Positions 12,216 through 23,845 are shown, counted from the first letter of the stretch. The stretch is 64,000 bases of DNA from Papio anubis (GCF_008728515.1 NC_044984.1:92117181-92181180), one strand, 5' to 3'. Made by a program: numbers and translations. Notes: generated from the sequence alone by a model not told the origin.

Positions 12216-12589
12216 TTTAAATAAATTAGAGAGATAGCCCTGCAAAATCTCTTCACTCAAAATATCAAGAAAGCAATGATCTCAAGGAAAATAAAAACAG
12301 ACTTAAATGAGGAACAGGCACAAAATTCACTAATGCGAAGACCTCTGACATACTCGGGATGGTGCTACAGAGGGAGGCAGAACAGAAATAGGCCAAAAGA
12401 TGCTGGATGTAAAGTTATTCCTCAGAGAGGAATATGATATTGCAAGAGACCCCCAAAAGCCGTCTAACATACTGGCTTCATGTTTTAGTTAGAAGTATCA
12501 TGTCTTAAAAGAAGATACTCAAAAGAGGACTACAAAAGATAACATAAAGCTTGATTAGTGTAGAAAACATTTTTGCAGTTAGACTTCCA

Positions 12590-13012
12590 AACATACTCCA
12601 TGGAGATGTCCCCAAATAAAGACTCCCTGTTTGGCCAAGTTTAGTCAGATTCCTCTGAGTCCTCTTCTTGAGTAAGCTTCAATTTTTAGCAAGAATCCTG
12701 CTAAGTCATGTTAGCTATAATCTCTAGCCTTTGATATCAAATTCCTCATCCACTCCTCTTGATACCTAAGCTATTGGCCCACCTTTAGCAAGCATACTGT
12801 TAGGCCAGTTTAGCAATAATCCATCCTCCCATCCTTGATGTCTTGTCTTGGTAATTTTCCATCTACTGACCCCCTCACTCTGGCTATCAATCCTCAGGTG
12901 TCTTTGCTGTATTTGGCATTGAGTTCAATCCCTCTATCTTACTGCAATATTTTTCCCCCTATTATGATAGCCTTAAATAAAATCTTTCTTATCTTCTTCT
13001 TTTTTTTAAGTG
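12590..13012 (+). mobile_element. Possible ERV LTR (MER34-like, tentative)
   Basis: Contains repeated phrases around 'tttggccaagtttag' and 'ttaggccagtttagc', then 'gtgtctttgctgtatttgg' and a late 'ttaaataaaatctttctta' that would serve as a polyadenylation region. The pattern is that of a class I LTR, but both ends are unclear. Confidence 0.4.
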
Positions 13013-13274
13013 TCAGAACAACTTTTTCTTTGACATCCCCTCTTTACTTACTAGCCATTCTTCCTCCCAGGCTACCTTTTCTGACCTCTGAAAAAAGAGG
13101 GACAATGACTGCTTCTTCCTGTAGCAACATCCAGAATATTACACAGAGGTTCTCAAACTAGTGAGTTTTCTGGCTACTCCTCATTCAAGGGAGACTTGGT
13201 TTTCTTGGAGACCATGGCTTCCCTGATATTTTGTGAAATGATATTTTATGATATTTTTCTAATTCATTTATAGA

Positions 13275-13375
13275 TTATTTGACTCATTTATTCATTCATG
13301 TGACAAAAATATCTTGAGTGCCTAGTATTTTCTCATCATCATGCTAGAAATTGGCATACAAAAATTTGTAAAACT
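13275..13375 (-). mobile_element. L2 3'-end fragment
   Basis: 'tcatttattcattcatgtg' followed by 'atcttgagtgcctagtatt' and 'catgctagaaattggcat' is the diverged antisense L2 terminus. Confidence 0.5.
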
Positions 13376-13660
13376 CATAGTCATGTATTTTTTAGGTTAA
13401 TTTTAAATTAACTTTTAAATTGTTTAAAATAATTTAAGCAATATATTAGTAAAAATCTAATACCCTCATGAACACCCCTGCTCTCTCACCTCTAATCTCC
13501 CTCCCTGGAGAGATTCTTGTGATTTTTCTCCAAATTCAAACATAAGGGAACAGGTTCAGGAGGGTCAACCAGATTTTCTCTCCTGCAATTTGAAATTGAG
13601 ACCTCATGCCTATTTCATCTCCATGTCTTTCACTGAAAGTTTTAACCTAATCCTGATGTC

Positions 13661-14101
13661 TGTGAAAGGAAAATAAAAACTCAGGACTCCAATTCACTTT
13701 TCCAAAAGAAAAAACTGTGTTGAAAATGGAGTCAGGCAAGAAGCTACCTTGCCTTTTGTTCCTTAGCAGACGGTTCTAGATAAGAGGTTAAATACCTCCC
13801 ACAAGTAGTATTCTTGTGTTCCCCTTATCTTACATGAAGTACTGGTTTACTGAGCATTAGATGAATACACAATTAACTATTCCCCTTCTCCCTCCTTTTC
13901 TCTTGCAACATGTGGATTACCATACCATTCTTCTTTTCCCTCCAGCCCATTTTCGCCTCTAAATATTGAAGCCCTCAAAATCATCTCTGAAGAAACAGAT
14001 CCCAGACTATTTCTGTGATTCTATGTTTATTTCTTCCTTAAACTTGGCAAAATAAACTTCTAAATTAATTGACACTTGTCTCAGACAGTTTTTGGTTTAC
14101 A
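13661..14101 (+). mobile_element. Class I ERV LTR (MER4-group-like)
   Basis: Begins TGTGAAAGGAAAATAAA and ends in 'tttttggtttaca', the same ends as the LTR at 756-1381, with a shared 3' module (aacttggcaaaataaactt). The polyadenylation signal AATAAA is at 14051-14056. The middle differs strongly from the first copy, so it is a related but different subfamily. No clear target duplication was found. Confidence 0.75.
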
Positions 14102-14114
14102 GGCCAAAGGAGTC

Positions 14115-14187
14115 AACCTTTACGTACAGTGTCTAGTATGCTGTAGGTGCTCCATAAACATTTGTTGAGTGAGTCATCCTCCATATA
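14115..14187 (+). mobile_element. L2 LINE 3' end
   Basis: 'agtatgctgtaggtgctcc' followed by 'ataaacatttgttgagtgag' is the L2 3' terminus. The ERV LTR just upstream may have removed or replaced the rest. Confidence 0.65.
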
Positions 14188-14445
14188 GACACCTTGGTTA
14201 ATCCAAGAGCCCCTGCTACTCACATAGAACCTTCTATATCTACTTTGCCATAAATGACAGTTCTCTCATCTGACTGACTCTTGTATAATAAATATACCCT
14301 TGTCTGTATATTTTCCATATTATTTTGTTAATCTTGTCTTATATGTATATCATGTCTTTCAACTAGAATAAAACCTTCTTGAGTGTTCAAGGGTGCACCT
14401 CACATTGACAATGTGCCAGACTTTGGACCAGGTCCTGGGGAAGTG
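14188..14445. other. L2-like or unassigned AT-rich sequence
   Basis: The phrases 'tagaataaaaccttcttgag' and 'cttgtctgtatattttcc' resemble a second diverged L2 3' region, but the alignment is too weak to call. Confidence 0.3.
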
Positions 14446-14449
14446 ATAA

Positions 14450-14722
14450 TAGTCACTAATACTTATGAGTACACATACTTCATTGAGAACTTCAGGTGAA
14501 CTAACTCATTTAATTATCATTACAACTCTCTAAGGCAGGTACTATTATTAGCAACATTTTGCTGCAAGAAAACTGAGATACATCGAGGTAACTTGCCTAA
14601 CCCTATCCAGCCAGTAAGTGGTGACACACAAAGTAACTTGCCTAAGCCTATCCTGCCAGTAAGTGGTGCAGCCAGGTTTCAAACCCGTAGGGTTCAACTT
14701 CAGATTCTATGCTACTGGTGAG
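14450..14722 (+). mobile_element. MIR SINE with internal tandem duplication
   Basis: MIR with 'ggcaggtactattattagc' and 'gaaaactgagata' in the core. A 36-bp segment at 14588-14623 recurs at 14633-14668 (period 45 bp) with two mismatches, duplicating the 'taacttgcctaa...agtaagtggtg' part of the core. Confidence 0.88.
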
Positions 14723-14724
14723 GT

Positions 14725-15640
14725 CTCTGTTTTAAAGTCTGACTCATGGTAAGTAATAAACACTTTCTGGTAAGTTAATTAGAATATATGGAAAGATCAC
14801 ATTTTCCCACCATTCACTCAATCTGAAAAGAACTGTGTTGGAGAACATAGGTTGGCAAGTTTGACATCTTTTTAGCTGGTTTGCTTGAAGAGACGCCTGC
14901 TGTTCTGGAAATAACTTCAGCATGACATTGTGTTTTGCCAGCCTCCCAGCTAATTTAAACCGTGTGGGTCACAACTATAAATGCTCTGTCCTTTTTCTTG
15001 TTGGGATTCTGAATTTGCAGGGCTTACATAAGTAGATGTTGTTAAGGCAAGGATGAGAGATGATTTGATTCGGGTATATTTGCTCAGGAAGGGAGTGCAA
15101 TAGAGAATTAGCCCTGAGAGGAAGGACATCGGATATCAGTTTTTCATTTTCCAGAGAATTCACTGTGCCTCTAAGCAAGTCATTTTACTTCTGTCGGCCT
15201 ATGCGCCCTTCTCTAAAATGTGTGAGATAATTCCTATGCCTCTCGGAAGCAGATCAAGAGGCTAGATTATTTAAATACCAGAAAAAATAGGATAAAAAAT
15301 TCTATTGTTACATGCTCTTATGACACTACACAACAGCAGATTTACAAGAAGTTTGAAAGACTCAATACCTTGAAGCAGCAGGTGGCACATCCACAAGATT
15401 AAGCTCTGTTAAGGCACCATTGGATAAGAGGAGCTGCTTACCTACTTACAGGCACCCACTCTGGGTCCCTGAAGTTCAGCTGAAATAGGCTTTGAGAGTC
15501 TCTTCTAGAGGTACCAATATAAAGTATCAGGAGGAGCTTTATTTCAGAATCTCATGAATACAAAAGAAATTGTTTAGAATGACATGAATACACATTACAA
15601 ACAGGCTAGAACGTTATTACATATACATAAAAATGACAAA
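14725..15640. other. Non-repetitive stretch, nothing assigned
   Basis: No repeat body or exon recognised; AT-rich. Confidence 0.45.
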
Positions 15641-15643
15641 TTC

Positions 15644-15951
15644 AGCCAGGCACGGTGGCTCATGCCTGTAATCCCAGCACTTTGGGAGGCCAAGGCGGGC
15701 AGATCACGAGGTCAGGAGACTGAGACCATCCTGGCCAACATGGTGAAACCCCATCTCTACTAAAAATACAAAAATTAGCTGGATGTGGTGGCGCGTGCCT
15801 GTAAACCCAGCTACTCAGGAGGCTGAGGCAGGAGAATCACTTGAACCAGGGAGTCAGAGGTTGCAGTGAGCCGAGATCATGCCACAGCACTCCAGCCTGG
15901 TGACAGAGCCAGGTTCCATCTCAAAAACAAAAACAAAAACAAAAACAAAAA
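15644..15951 (+). mobile_element. AluS-like SINE, full length
   Basis: Starts 'gccaggcacggtggctcatg', has both monomers with the middle A-rich linker, and ends in a patterned tail of CAAAAA units (about 15925-15951). The left-arm wording 'gatcacgaggtcaggag' is typical of AluS/Y. Confidence 0.93.
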
Positions 15952-16084
15952 CTTAAAGTCTATGCACATGAGGTTCTAAAAAACCTCAAGAAATAAACTA
16001 CCAATTTTTCCTCAGTTAGAAACTGAAGACAATGCTTAACTAAAGGGGTAAAAAAAAGAGACTCTGTTCTCATTTATTATAGAT

Positions 16085-16393
16085 TTGTTTTTTCTTTTTT
16101 TCTTTTTTTTCAGAGTCTCAAAGACTGGTGTCTCCAGGCTGAAATGCAGTGGTGAGATCTTGGCTCACTGCAACCTCTGCCTCCTGGGTTCAAGCAATTC
16201 TCCTGCCTCAGCCTCCTGAGTAGCTGGGATTACAGGCATGCGCCACCATACTTGGTTAATTTTTTATGTTTTTATTAGAGACGAGGGTTCACCATGTTGG
16301 CCAGGCTGGTCTCGAACTCCTGGCCTCAAGTGATCCGCCTGCCTAGACCTCCCAAAGTGCTGGGATTATAGGCGTGAGTGACCACAGTTGGCC
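16085..16393 (-). mobile_element. AluS-like SINE
   Basis: Antisense Alu beginning with a T-rich tail and ending 'gaccacagttggcc'. Both monomers are present. The box near the poly-T side is altered ('cagagtctcaaagactggtg'). Confidence 0.92.
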
Positions 16394-16395
16394 TT

Positions 16396-17030
16396 TTATG
16401 GTGTGGATTCTTTATTGAGATTCTCCTGGTTATGTATGTGTGTTTCTCATAACCTGTGCTGAGGTTGGTAGTTTCTTAGTTTCTTTGCATTATTCCTTAA
16501 TACTTTTTGTAGATGGTTTTCGGTCTCTGTTGATGTGTTGGTAGAAAGTTCATTCTAAGTGACATTTATCCGTTGATAGGGAATTCAATACCCTCCAACA
16601 GGCTCCCAAAGATGCCTGTAGTCATAATGTTCTACTCCCAGACTCCTACGTCTATTCCCCTCTCTTTGCTCTCTATTGTGCAGTGTGGTAGGGAGACATA
16701 TTTACTCATCTAGTTGGGGGCCAAGTTAAAGACAAAGCCTCATCATTCAGAACCTTCAAAATGCCATTATTCAACATAGCCCTGAAGTTGCAAACAAAAG
16801 CAAAACCAAACATCTTTATGACTAATATTATCATACCTTTTATCATTTTCTTTATTGCCTTAATATCAATATGCCTAGGGGATCTTGACTTTCCTCTGGA
16901 TAATGAAATATAAAACCTGTTGCATGTGTAAGAAAGTGATGAAGTAGAGGGAGGAATGGAGAGACAACTTCAGGAAGTGAAGGAGAACAAACTATGAGTT
17001 GAATATCATATCTGGTTTTGCATTAGGATT
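16396..17030. other. Non-repetitive stretch, nothing assigned
   Basis: No repeat body or exon recognised. Confidence 0.4.
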
Positions 17031-17037
17031 GTGGCTG

Positions 17038-17066
17038 TTTTCTTTTCTTTTCTTTTCTTTTGTGTG

Positions 17067-17102
<36 letters not shown>
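17038..17102. repeat. TTTTC-rich and (TG)n microsatellite
   Basis: A short TTTTC pentamer run is followed by about 16 TG units (from 17071). It directly abuts the poly-T side of an Alu fragment and probably grew from the Alu tail. Confidence 0.95.
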
Positions 17103-17104
<2 letters not shown>

Positions 17105-17228
17105 GAGAGGGAGTCTTGCTCTGTCGCCCAGGCCTGTCACGCCACCTGGCTCACTGCAACTTCCATCACCTGGGTTCAAGCGGTTCTCCTGCCTCAGCCT
17201 CCTGAGTAGCTGGGATTATAGGCACCCA
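17103..17228 (-). mobile_element. Alu fragment, 5' truncated
   Basis: Antisense Alu from 'agtcttgctctgtcgcccag' to 'gctgggattataggcaccc', about 125 bp, covering only the 3' monomer. A small deletion removed the 'gctggagtgcagtgg' part. Confidence 0.9.
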
Positions 17229-18225
17229 AATTGTGTGCTGTTTTCCAGTTTCCTTCCATCTGAGGAAACAGATATGTGTGATGTACCTTTGATGCAGGGA
17301 ATTATTTTTGTTTACTTCTATCCCATTCCAATGATTCAACATTTTTCACAATCATCAGGAGTTATTTGGAATGTGAGAAAAAAGAATAATTTCACACTTG
17401 AAATTCTGTGGAATAAGAGGGAGGGATTAGGTAAGGAAGAGACCCAAATACACTCACCACATAGCTTTCAGACTGGGCTGTTATATTTCAAAGTATACAC
17501 AGGTATGCTAGTATATGTTATAAATGATGAAGGTTGTCTCAATGCAAGGTAGCTCTTTTGATGTAAGAAGAAGTTGGATCTTGGCATACCCTTTGGCATT
17601 TGGATACATTAGCAGTGGACAATGAAACTTAGAAATATAGGCATGGAGCAAAATGAGTCTTCTCCTAGTCAATACGCAATACAAGCCTATTTTACATTTG
17701 ATTTGGATCAGTGCCTCTAATTTACGTGTTAGTCGGGCTCAGGATGGTTTGCCCAGCAGCATTTCCATGACATCACACCTGAGAAAATGCACTTGATGAA
17801 CTGTTATCTGTGTACATGATGATGGTACTTGTGTGCAGAGGTGAGAAAATTAGTTTTATGCTGTTTGTGGAGTGGTGAGGACAAGACACTCCTGAAATGC
17901 AGTGAACTCATCTGTGCCACTATTATTTCATTCTTCCCACAGGTGGGAGGCCAAAATGTCTTGGGAAAGGGTGGGTTCCTAATCCCATCTTAGTTTACGA
18001 TATCCCACAGAGCAGTGATGGGTCCTACAGAGTTTGTTGGCCGGGCTGAAACTGGAGTTTTCCATCTGTTTGGGTATAGCATTAGCCGTAGCAGGATTCC
18101 TTCTTTTTATGCAACTGTTGGGTATGAATGGAGCAAGAATCTGCCTCAGTGCCAGGTGGTGTGGACAGGCCATTGGAGGGGAGAAACAGAGTTGTCTTCA
18201 GAGTTGAATTTTGACTCCTCTGCTT
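17229..18225. other. Non-repetitive stretch, nothing assigned
   Basis: No repeat body recognised. The 173-codon frame ending at 17552 is an artefact: its first third reads the TG microsatellite and the Alu. Confidence 0.45.
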
Positions 18226-18227
18226 CC

Positions 18228-18384
18228 CAGCTATGTGAAGAACAGGTCACTTAAACTCCCATAACTTTAATCTTCTTGTCTCCCAAACACCAATAATAAT
18301 GCTCACTTTATAAGACTGTTTTGAGGATTTTTATGAGATAAAATCAGCATAGAGGGTGCTTAGGAATTGCAAATATCCTTCCAA
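18228..18384 (-). mobile_element. MIR SINE fragment
   Basis: 'aggtcacttaaactccc', 'ataataatgctcactttat' and 'gattttatgagataaaat'-like phrases follow the antisense MIR order. Its distal end is involved in the inverted duplication described at 18360-18698. Confidence 0.65.
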
Positions 18385-18698
18385 ATACTATACTCAAATA
18401 ATGTTTATTCACTCCAATAGCACACAACTATATATGTGTGTGTATATATGAGGGTACATATACACACATATATGTACATTGATATATATGTATGCATTTG
18501 GTGTTTTCCCTTAGAATATGTGTGTGTGTATATATATATACATACACACGCTCACAAGATACTAGTGCATTGTCAACAAAGAAAGGGAAGGGGAAGGAAA
18601 TTTGCCATTCCTAAACACAATTCCTAAACACATATATACACACACTTATATATAGTTGTGTGCTACTCAAGTGAACAAACATTATTTGAGTATAGTAT
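18360..18698. repeat. Rearranged inverted repeat with TA/TG-rich arms
   Basis: Arm B (18385-18450) is matched in inverted orientation by B' (18631-18698), sharing 'atactatactcaaataatg', 'agcacacaactatata' and 'gtgtgtgtatatatg' with only a handful of mismatches and a 2-bp indel. A shorter block A (18360-18382) is inverted as A' (18592-18614) with 21 of 23 bases matching. Order is A-B...A'-B', so this is not one simple palindrome. The spacer is rich in TATATG/TACACA. Confidence 0.85.
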
Positions 18699-18699
18699 C

Positions 18700-19265
18700 T
18701 GGTGCCATCCCTTGGATCTAATTTTTTGCCTACCAAAAGCAGACAGTTTTTATCCAGTCTGGCTGCAGGATTAAATATCACATATTTTAAAATAAGAAAA
18801 CAATTAAGGAACAGCCATTTATCCTAATTATTATAATAAAACTTTTGTTTTAAAGCAGTTAGTGAAATTTTAAGCATATAAACGTCTTACACACAATAAA
18901 AAATAGGTTAGGCTTGCTACCAATAATTTCAACCTGAAAACCAAACATTTCACTTAGCCCTCATTGTACAGTATGTTCATTTAGTGAGGCTGCTTGGAAG
19001 TTATTTTTAAAATCAGCCATTTAAATCATCATGTCTAGCATACTGTCTAGAAGACGCAATGTTTCATTATCAAACAGAAACATTATGTACTGTGGCATAT
19101 GAGTCATTAAAGGAACAGCAGATATGTTGTCACTTCCAAATAATAAGGCTTGTTACCATTATTGATTATATGTCTTTATAGAACCTCTTATCTGAGAATC
19201 TCAAATAACATTATAATTGAACTATATAAAATTCCAATAATGCAGGGATTCTAAAGGATTTTTGT
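18700..19265. other. AT-rich stretch, nothing assigned
   Basis: No repeat body or exon recognised. Confidence 0.4.
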
Positions 19266-19267
19266 AT

Positions 19268-19365
19268 TCACAGTTCATGCTTTTATTTACTTAACAAAAA
19301 TGTACTGAGCATCTACTATGTGCTAGATAGAGTCCTCAGCCCTGGGAACTCAAATAAAGAAGACT
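19268..19365 (-). mobile_element. L2 3'-end fragment
   Basis: 'aatgtactgagcatctacta' then 'tgtgctagatagagtcc' is the antisense L2 terminus. Confidence 0.7.
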
Positions 19366-19369
19366 TTAT

Positions 19370-19999
19370 GCAAATCAACTAGCATTTACACAAATCTAAT
19401 TAGACAGTTTTACTGTCTGGTTTACTTTAACCTCTGGAGTAATCTCTGTACACTAAAAACCCTCCCTCTCTTGTAGAATTAAAAATAGAAGCTGTTGGGA
19501 TGCAGATTTCAAAATAAAAAAGCAAAGATGATTTCTGAAAACTATGTCATTTGGAAGAAACCAAGAGACCATTCAAAATCTTGCTATATTCTGCTTAAAT
19601 ATATTTTTGGTTTAAGGTAACAATGGGAGAAAGTTGGAGAAAATCCAAATTGGATTTTCGGGGAAGGGTTCTCCTAAAAGCTGTCAAGAATATTATGCTA
19701 AAAAAAACAAAGACCAACATGAGGTTTATATTTGGACTAGTGATTTAAACCATATATGTTGTTGTTTATTTCAGCTCAGAGGAAAGGGAACATAGTCGAA
19801 AGACTATTAAAACATGTAATCTTTTTTTCTGATAAATATATAAGTAATTAGGTTTCTACTGCCAGACAGAGAGAGAAACTCTTTAAAAGTTTTTACTCCC
19901 ATAAAGCTCTGAGACCCCAAAGTACTAGAAACACATGTACATACATACATACATACATACATATCGGGGGTATGCATGTAACTGTGTGTGTATAGGTAT

Positions 20000-20031
<32 letters not shown>

Positions 20032-20495
20032 CTCAAGAGTTTTGGACTTTTATCATTAATTCACAGCACTATGAAAAGGTTGCTCTCTATGACTCAGTAG
20101 GCCTAAATTAAATTAAGAAAATGTTGAAACAATGATCAATAAATAAAAACCTATTTTTAATAGATTTTGTAGTGTTTTACATTTCTATTTTTAAAACGTT
20201 TCTCTGAAATGTCTACAACAATTCAAAATGGTAATTTATTTTAAATTAATATATCTTGTTCATAGACACTGTATTATAGGTCTAATAGGCAATAATGAAA
20301 AGATGAAAAACGAATAGAAAATTATAATGTCTAATGTGTCTTCATCACTAATCAGACCTTCAGGATAGCTAGCAATAAAGATCACGACAACAAAGTTGAG
20401 ACTCTATTGTTTTTAACGGACGCTTTATCAAAATTTAGTTCTAGTACAAGGGAGAAAATGAACATCCTTGTAGTCATCTTGATGAATAGAAGCAT
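19370..20495. other. AT-rich stretch with two microsatellites
   Basis: (CATA)n at about 19936-19964 and (GT)n at 20001-20026. No gene or transposon recognised in the remainder. Confidence 0.5.
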
Positions 20496-20499
20496 TTTA

Positions 20500-20640
20500 T
20501 ATATTCAGTTAGGAAACATCTATTGAAGGCCCATATTATGTAGGCCCTGTTCCAAGGGATGGAAGTATCATAGCAACTAAGACATGACACACTGCCCTTT
20601 TGGGTACACTGTCCAGGAAGACACTCAAAAGCACAGTATG
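20500..20640 (-). mobile_element. L2 LINE fragment
   Basis: 'gaaacatctattgaaggccc' and 'ttatgtaggccctgttcc' followed by 'actaagacatgacac' match the antisense L2 3' region. Confidence 0.6.
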
Positions 20641-20803
20641 ATCAAAACCAATGGAGCATTTACAGCTCCATGAGACTTTGTACCAACTCTTACCTATCCG
20701 TTTAGGGAGCGCCAGAACATTCTCTCCCTGTAGTGCCTGTTCCCTTGTTTTCTGAACCAGCATTAATCCTGCTTTCAATCTCAGTTTAAACAATACTTTT
20801 CTT

Positions 20804-20990
20804 TTTTTTTTTTTGAGACGGAGTCTCGCTCTGTCGTCCAAACTCTGCCTCCCAGGTTCACGCTATTCTCCTGCCTCAGCCTCTCGAGTAGCTGGGAATA
20901 CAGGCGCCCGCCACCATGCTCGGCTAATTTTTTTTCTTTTATATATATATATATTTTAGTAGAAATGGGGTTTCTCCGTGTTAGCCAGGA
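20804..20990 (-). mobile_element. AluY/S-like SINE, internally deleted and 5' truncated
   Basis: Antisense Alu flanked by a perfect 17-bp target duplication, TAAACAATACTTTTCTT, at 20787-20803 and 20991-21007. About 47 bases are missing between 'tctgtcgtcca' and 'aactctgcctcc', and the 5' end stops at 'gttagccagga'. The middle A-rich linker has grown a (TA)n run (about 20941-20953). Confidence 0.92.
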
Positions 20991-21007
20991 TAAACAATAC
21001 TTTTCTT

Positions 21008-22575
21008 AAGACACTTTCTGTAACCCTGCAGCCAATTCTAGGTCTACCCGTTTGGTCTCCATAAGCCCCCGTACTTTCTGTTTTTTTAAAATCACAGTGC
21101 CTTAGATTTTGTTTTTTTTTTCCCGCTTGCGCAGAAATACCACAAAGGCAGAGTCTGTGTGTCTTCCATTTCATGCGGTACCCGACATCGACAGCAGAAG
21201 ATTCCCATAGCTGTAGGCCCTGGGAGGAGAGCATTAGAAGAAATCTGCGCAATTGGGAACTTCCTGTTTCCTATGAACTTACTCATTTTTATTGGATTCC
21301 GGACTTCGCCCAGAGCCTGCTCAGCTCCCTGTCTACTCATCTCTTCTTATCTAGAAACCGGTCCCAAACTGCTAGCCTGTGGGGGTGCACACGAATTCGT
21401 TCTCTTGACCTCAGAGGGGTACTTGGAGTCTAAACGAATCTTCTCAATTTGGAACGCAGACTCTATTTCCAATGGTTGGCCTCCCAGTTATTCCCCTATG
21501 TGTGTATCACACTATCCCCCAGAGTCCTATGTTGAATTTTAATTGAAGGCTTTCTGGTCAGAATTGATGGTTTTGTCAAGTTACAGCGCTGACAGCAGGC
21601 CTGGCAAGCACAGATCTACAAAGAGACACCCCACATCAAAGGCTTTGTGTTTGGAATTTTGTTTCTTTTAATATTTAGGTTTAAATATTGATGAAATTTG
21701 TATCTGTACAAATGAGATGAGAAAACAAGGAGAGAAAAGGGCTTCCTACATCCCATGAGAAAAATCAAGTAAGAGAGTGTGTTTGCTTCCACAACAGGAC
21801 ACATTTTGCATTTCTGCCCTCATAAATATTAAAATTTGCAGTCTAGCAGCAGTTATTTCTGAACAAGAATAACCAGATTTTAATAATGGGGTAAAAAGAC
21901 TACATTGGCAATGCAACCAGATTTCTTGGTCTACTGGAAAAATACCAAAAATATGATAATTTCACCAAAATGAAAAAACCAGGACAATGCTTTTAGGAAG
22001 TACACACACTAGCTCTCTAACACTATGTTTGTACACAGAGGTATAGCAAACACAATTTATAATGTAAGTTCCTTTTACTTGCTATCGATAATTTTTCAAA
22101 GTATCTATGAAGTGCACATTTCAATGTATATATTATAATTCCAGTTCTCAAAGGGTTCAAGGGGTTCTTCCCTGAAGAAGGGACTTTTCTACCCAGTCTT
22201 CCCTTACAGCTAGGTTTGGGCCAATGTTGCGCAAAGAACAAAATTAATGAATGTGGAAAGTTAGACCACAGCTTAAATTATTTCTTCTTCGGGTCCTTGA
22301 GAGTTACATGAGATTAAAGAGATAATTTGATATCTGAAATAAGTTAATTTGCTGACTCTTACAGTTATTTAAAATAAGTTATCTTGTTACCTTTCTTTGA
22401 ATCAATTAGTAAATATTAAAGAAGAAACACGATATAATTGTCTTCAAATATCTAATGAGAACACAACCAGCTGTTTTTATCTCAATGCCATAGAAAACAA
22501 ATAAGACAATGCATACTTACCCTGAGATAAGACAGTGAAAAAGAAAAGATCTCAGGAGTGATTGAAATACTAGCA
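21008..22575. other. Mostly unassigned; holds a CpG-dense patch
   Basis: About 21119-21465 holds roughly 13 CpG dinucleotides, far above the neighbouring DNA, and several overlapping open frames up to 127 codons with no recognisable domain. It could be a short regulatory element, an unrecognised LTR or a relic CpG-rich exon. The rest is AT-rich with nothing assigned. Confidence 0.4.
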
Positions 22576-22577
22576 AC

Positions 22578-22826
22578 AAGCACTTTGGGAGGCCAAGGCG
22601 GGCGGATCATGAGGTCAGGAGATCAAGACCACAGTGAAACCCTGTCTCTACTAAAAATACAAAAAATTGGCTGAGGATGGTGGCGGGTGCCTGTAGTCCC
22701 AGCTAATCAGAGAGGCTGAGGCAGGAGAATGGCGTGAACCCAGGAGGCAGAGCTTGCAGTGCGCCAAGATAGCGCCACTGTGCTCCAGCCTGGGCAACAC
22801 AGCGAGACTCTGTCTCAAAAAATAAT
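22578..22826 (+). mobile_element. Alu (AluY/S-like), 5' truncated
   Basis: Begins within the left monomer at 'agcactttgggaggccaag' and runs to 'gactctgtctcaaaa', followed by an (AAT)n-rich tail to about 22858. A small internal deletion lies at 'atcaagaccacagtgaaacc'. Confidence 0.9.
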
Positions 22827-23059
22827 AATAATTATAGGAACAGTAATAATAATAATAAGCTAGAAATCATTTTTGTTGTTTTTATTATCATTATATACTT
22901 TTTTCAGATCACAGATGCTGCATAGTTTTATAAAATTACACGTTGTAGAACTAATACCATGAAAAGTGAATGTAACTCCAAAAGATAACTACTCTCAAAG
23001 CCTGGGTAGTTCTGCAACTTAATTTTATATATATTAATTATCTTAAATGTCTTTTTATA

Positions 23060-23690
23060 CTGATAATATTTCTTTTTTCTCCATTTTCATTTCTCAATTT
23101 TTCCTTTTTTTAATTGCTGTATATTAGTAGTCCATTATAATAGTGCTCTTATATTTTTTAAAACATTTTCCTAGTGATTTTTTTTATTATTTCCATTTAT
23201 GTTAATACAAGCAATACTGCAATGGATATTTTTGTATGCATTTATATGTATAAATTCTGGGAGTATTTCTGTAGAAAAAAGTTTCTTAAATGCTTGATCT
23301 TTTTAAAAAATTATCAGTTACTCTACTACTGCTTTCTGAAATTATATGCCCATTTCCACACACCCTTGCAAGTATGGTATTGTCAATTTTTATAAAAATT
23401 CTACTAATTATAAGAATGAAACATCTTCTTTTTGGCTTCCTTTTTTATTTCTTTGCTTATTAGAGATGTTGAGTAATTTGCAAATAATTTTTTCTTTTTT
23501 ACCAAAAACACTTGTCCTTTTTCTGTCTTTTCTCTCTCTTTTTTTTTTTTTTTTGGTTTGTTCATGTTTTCTCCTATTGATTTATAGAAGTCCTTTACAT
23601 AGCTAGTCAAAACCCTCTCCCATTAAATATTTTGTAATGTTTTCTAACAGTATCACATGTATTTTAACTTCAACCAATTATGCTACTTAA
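23060..23690 (-). mobile_element. Old L1 (L1M-type) 3' region
   Basis: Antisense L1M wording: 'tgcccatttccacacaccc', 'gagatgttgagtaatttg' and 'ctattgatttatagaagtcc' in the right order. Open frames within it are chance. A T17 run interrupts it near 23538. Confidence 0.7.
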
Positions 23691-23845
23691 AGTTTGCTTG
23701 CTCAAAGTCAATGGAACACCAAAGCATGTATTCAGACTTCTTTTTTTCCTTTTGGCTACTAACAGACATATTCATATTATTTTAAGTCTAAGGGTGGAAT
23801 TAATATATTTTCAGGCATGAATTCTATCCAAAAAAATTTCGCCTC

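Noticed and set aside
17031..17552. 173-codon plus-strand frame
   Set aside because: Begins in TTTTC/TG microsatellite and an antisense Alu; the remainder has no domain.
21159..21542. 127-codon plus-strand frame in the CpG-dense patch
   Set aside because: Overlaps three other frames on both strands and has no recognisable domain; the CpG density is reported instead.
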